A stretch of 23,672 nt of DNA from the NCBI GenBank assembly GCA_002493395.1, contig DKYS01000108.1, positions 1-23,672 of the forward strand, read 5' to 3'. Below, in pieces: positions 21,929 to 23,672 of this stretch (position 1 is the first letter of the stretch; the number at the start of each line of letters is the position of its first letter). The notes beneath the pieces were generated by a model that had not been told where the DNA came from, made no database searches, and worked only from the letters and a program-made list of their open reading frames with translations. The DNA is from Turicibacter sp. UBA7094. Lineage in GTDB: Bacteria > Bacillota_I > Bacilli_A > MOL361 > Turicibacteraceae. The translations under genes were made by a program, and so were the position numbers.

Positions 21929-23365
21929 TTAAATGAATTTTTCAATACGAGAAACAACTGTCTCTTTTCCAAGTAAAGCTAAAGCTTTTGGTAAGTCTGG
22001 ACCATGCATTTGTCCTGTTGTCGCAATTCGGCAAGGCATAAATAACATTTTACCTTTTGCTCCGCTCGCTTTTCCAGCTGCTTTTACTGAAGCCTGAATT
22101 CCATCAGCATTGAACTCTTCTAATGATTCTAATTGTTCTTTAAAGGCTTTTAACGTATCTGAAACCCCTTCTTGGTTAATGAATGCTTGTGCTTCTTCAT
22201 CTAATGACAATTCTTCTGAGAAAAATTCATCGTATAAATCAACAATTTCTGCACCATATGATAAACGGTCATGGAATAAAGAAACAAGTTCTACTGCCCA
22301 TTGGTGTGTACGTCCTTCTAAGATTCCCGCTTCCACTAAATGAGGCATACAAAGTTCAAGTAACTCTTCAGCATCTAACGCTTTAATATAGCGATTATTA
22401 ATATAAGCTAATTTAGCTTTATCAAATGTTGAAGGAGATTTAGATAAACGATTTTCATCGAATAGTTCCACTAATTGTTCGTGCGATAAAATTTCTTCTT
22501 CAATTCCTGGAGACCATCCTAATAAGGCAATAAAGTTAAAGAGGGCTTCTGGTAAATACCCCATATTAGCGTATTGCTCAATAAATTGCACCGTATCTTT
22601 GTCACGTTTTGATAATTTTTTACCGTGTTCGTTCACGATTAACGTCATATGGGCAAACGTTGGAACGTCCCATCCAAATGCACGGTAAATCATCATTTGT
22701 TTTGGCGTATTCGTAATGTGCTCTTCTCCACGGAAAACATGGGTAATTTTCATTAAGTGATCATCAACAACAACTGCAAAGTTGTACGTTGGAATCCCAT
22801 TACTTTTCATAATGACCCAGTCACCAAAATCTGATGAATTAAACGTAATTTCTCCACGCACGATGTCATTGAATGTATAAACTTCATTTTCTGGAACTTT
22901 AATACGAACAACATATTCCCCACGTGCTTCTAACTCGGCGCGTTCTTCAGCTGTTGCATTTAAACAACGACGTGAATAATGAATATTATCATGTCCATGC
23001 GTTGACATGGCTTCGCGTTCAGCCTCAAGTTCTTCACTTGTACAATAGCATTTATAAGCTAATCCCTTTTCGATTAACTCGTCCACATATTGACGATAAA
23101 TATCTAAACGCTCTAATTGGCGGTAAGGCCCATAATCTCCACCAACATCGAATGACTCATCCCACTCAATACCAAGCCAACGTAAATAGTTCATTTGAGA
23201 TTCCTCTCCACCTTCTACATTACGCTCAACATCAGTATCCTCGATACGTAAAATAAAATCGCCACCGTGGTGCTTTGCAAATAAATAGTTGTATAATGCT
23301 GTTCTAGCATTTCCGATATGTAAAAATCCTGTTGGACTTGGTGCATAACGAACACGAACTGTCAT
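21929..23365 (-). CDS. gltX: Glutamyl-tRNA synthetase
   Basis: This 478-residue class I synthetase charges tRNA-Glu. In Bacillota lacking GlnRS it usually also charges tRNA-Gln, which GatCAB then amidates; whether this applies here cannot be seen. The HIGH motif is HIGN (16-19) within RYAPSPTGFLHIGNARTALY, and the KMSKS-type motif is KLSKR (250-254). A Cys-rich element with Cys106, Cys108 and Cys134 lies in the acceptor-binding region. The C-terminal helical anticodon-binding domain includes KASGAKGKMLFMPCRIATTG. The ATG follows AGGAGG. It has its own promoter and terminator. In Bacillus gltX begins a gltX-cysE-cysS operon; here three unrelated genes intervene and cysE is missing. Confidence 0.98.
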   Translation of the reverse strand: MTVRVRYAPSPTGFLHIGNARTALYNYLFAKHHGGDFILRIEDTDVERNVEGGEESQMNYLRWLGIEWDESFDVGGDYGPYRQLERLDIYRQYVDELIEKGLAYKCYCTSEELEAEREAMSTHGHDNIHYSRRCLNATAEERAELEARGEYVVRIKVPENEVYTFNDIVRGEITFNSSDFGDWVIMKSNGIPTYNFAVVVDDHLMKITHVFRGEEHITNTPKQMMIYRAFGWDVPTFAHMTLIVNEHGKKLSKRDKDTVQFIEQYANMGYLPEALFNFIALLGWSPGIEEEILSHEQLVELFDENRLSKSPSTFDKAKLAYINNRYIKALDAEELLELCMPHLVEAGILEGRTHQWAVELVSLFHDRLSYGAEIVDLYDEFFSEELSLDEEAQAFINQEGVSDTLKAFKEQLESLEEFNADGIQASVKAAGKASGAKGKMLFMPCRIATTGQMHGPDLPKALALLGKETVVSRIEKFI

Positions 23366-23390
23366 AATCTTGCCTCCTAATTAAAATAAG

Positions 23391-23425
23391 ACTTTATTGG
23401 TTTCATATATATGTCTATTCTATCA
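23391..23425 (-). repeat. Left arm of a long inverted repeat upstream of gltX
   Basis: ACTTTATTGGTTTCATATATATG (23 bases written in two pieces: ACTTTATTGG at 23391-23400, TTTCATATATATG at 23401-23413) is the exact reverse complement of 23650-23672. Pairing continues to 23425 with two mismatches, 35 bp in all. The left arm includes part of the gltX -10 and the 5' untranslated region of gltX. Confidence 0.9.
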
Positions 23426-23451
23426 TAAAATAAATTTTTATAAATAGTCAA
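23422..23451 (-). promoter_or_regulatory. Sigma-A promoter of gltX
   Basis: TTGACT (23446-23451) and TATGAT (23422-23427) are 18 bases apart, each matching consensus at 5 of 6 positions. Predicted start is near 23415, giving a leader of about 50 bases. No T-box leader is present. Confidence 0.6.
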
Positions 23452-23637
23452 AACAATATCTTTAAAAGGGAGTATGCTAGAACTACAAAAATCATTAACC
23501 CCAAAATAAGACTCATATTAATCAATATTTAAATAGCTACGTTCTTTTCTAAAACATTTTATCAAATAAAGCTTCTCCTAATAAAGATAGCTTTTCCGTA
23601 TTATCTACAGTAAGAATATAAATTTATCACATCTAAT
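23452..23637. other. Spacer without a recognisable gene
   Basis: With the flanking repeat arms this belongs to a 307-bp gene-free stretch right of gltX (23366-23672). It is very AT-rich. It holds an 11-base direct repeat aaaataagact (23503-23513, also at 23383-23393), no open frame with a convincing start and no tRNA or terminator. Confidence 0.6.
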
Positions 23638-23672
23638 TGATATAATAAACATATATATGAAACCAATAAAGT
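23638..23672 (+). repeat. Right arm of the long inverted repeat, ending at the window edge
   Basis: Positions 23650-23672 are the perfect complement of 23391-23413, and 23638-23649 extend the match with two mismatches. On the plus strand it contains TATAAT (23641-23646), so it may be the promoter/leader of a divergent gene lying beyond the window, or the terminal inverted repeat of a small element. It reaches the last base, so its full length is unknown. Confidence 0.9.

Noticed and set aside
22924..23256. A 110-codon open frame on the plus strand opposite gltX
   Set aside because: Antisense to a well-supported GluRS; the His/Leu-rich translation matches no family I know.
23461..23640. Short frames: an 11-codon plus-strand frame at 23474 after GGGAG, and a minus-strand frame reading ILTVDNTEKLSLLGEALFDK
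   Set aside because: The first has a binding site too close to its start and no conserved content. The second looks protein-like but has a stop just upstream and no usable start; it could be a gene remnant, but one short stretch is not enough to call it.
1..23672. CRISPR arrays, tRNA/rRNA genes, insertion sequences, phage or toxin-antitoxin genes
   Set aside because: Looked for on both strands; no spaced repeats, cloverleaf sequences, transposase or phage-like proteins are present.

Overview
This window is a run of core housekeeping genes from a low-GC Gram-positive bacterium (Bacillota). By eye it is AT-rich with strong AGGAGG-type ribosome binding sites. Several promoters are TTGACA-N17 with an extended (TGn) -10. 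The gene order is the classic Bacillus-type cluster, running leftward on the minus strand: gltX ... cysS-mrnC-rlmB-sigH-rpmG-secE-nusG-rplK-rplA-rplJ-rplL-(16S MTase)-rpoB-rpoC-rpsL-rpsG-fusA-tuf. Protein sequences are close to, but distinct from, Bacillus orthologues. A Turicibacter/Erysipelotrichia-like or other deep Bacillota lineage fits, but I cannot name the species. The piece starts inside tuf and ends inside an inverted repeat, so it may be a whole draft contig broken at repeats.

Right part (about 17.2-23.7 kb): gltX (GluRS) has its own promoter and shares a two-way terminator with a convergent MFS transporter gene. ridA lies upstream of the transporter on the plus strand with its own terminator. 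A threonine ammonia-lyase gene (ilvA/tdcB type) is divergent from ridA. IlvA makes the reactive enamine/imine that RidA hydrolyses, so this is a functional pair. The block sits where Bacillus has cysE, and ilvA is followed by cysS and a strong terminator.

Middle (about 11.6-17.1 kb): mrnC-rlmB-sigH (RNA maturation, rRNA methylation and a SigH-family sigma factor) leads into rpmG-secE-nusG and then rplK-rplA and rplJ-rplL. A clear promoter lies before rpmG and a probable one before rplK. Two ribosomal-protein leaders are readable: an L1-binding-site mimic before rplK and the L10 leader before rplJ, the latter with an attenuator-like terminator. The section closes with a bidirectional terminator after rplL. 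The zinc-type L33 gene rpmG (49 codons) is included here.

Left part (1-11.5 kb): an RsmC-like methyltransferase, then a strong promoter overlapping its stop codon that drives rpoB-rpoC, then a strong promoter for the str operon (rpsL-rpsG-fusA-tuf). The str leader holds a terminator-like hairpin between promoter and rpsL. Perfect AT-rich hairpins lie between rpsG and fusA and between fusA and tuf.

I found no CRISPR array, phage, insertion sequence, tRNA or obviously new multi-gene system. The points worth a second look are regulatory leaders, a few unusual protein details (EF-Tu P-loop Asp-to-Glu, acidic RpoC tail, shortened CysRS C-terminus, divergent SigH), differences from the Bacillus gene order, and the long inverted repeat upstream of gltX.
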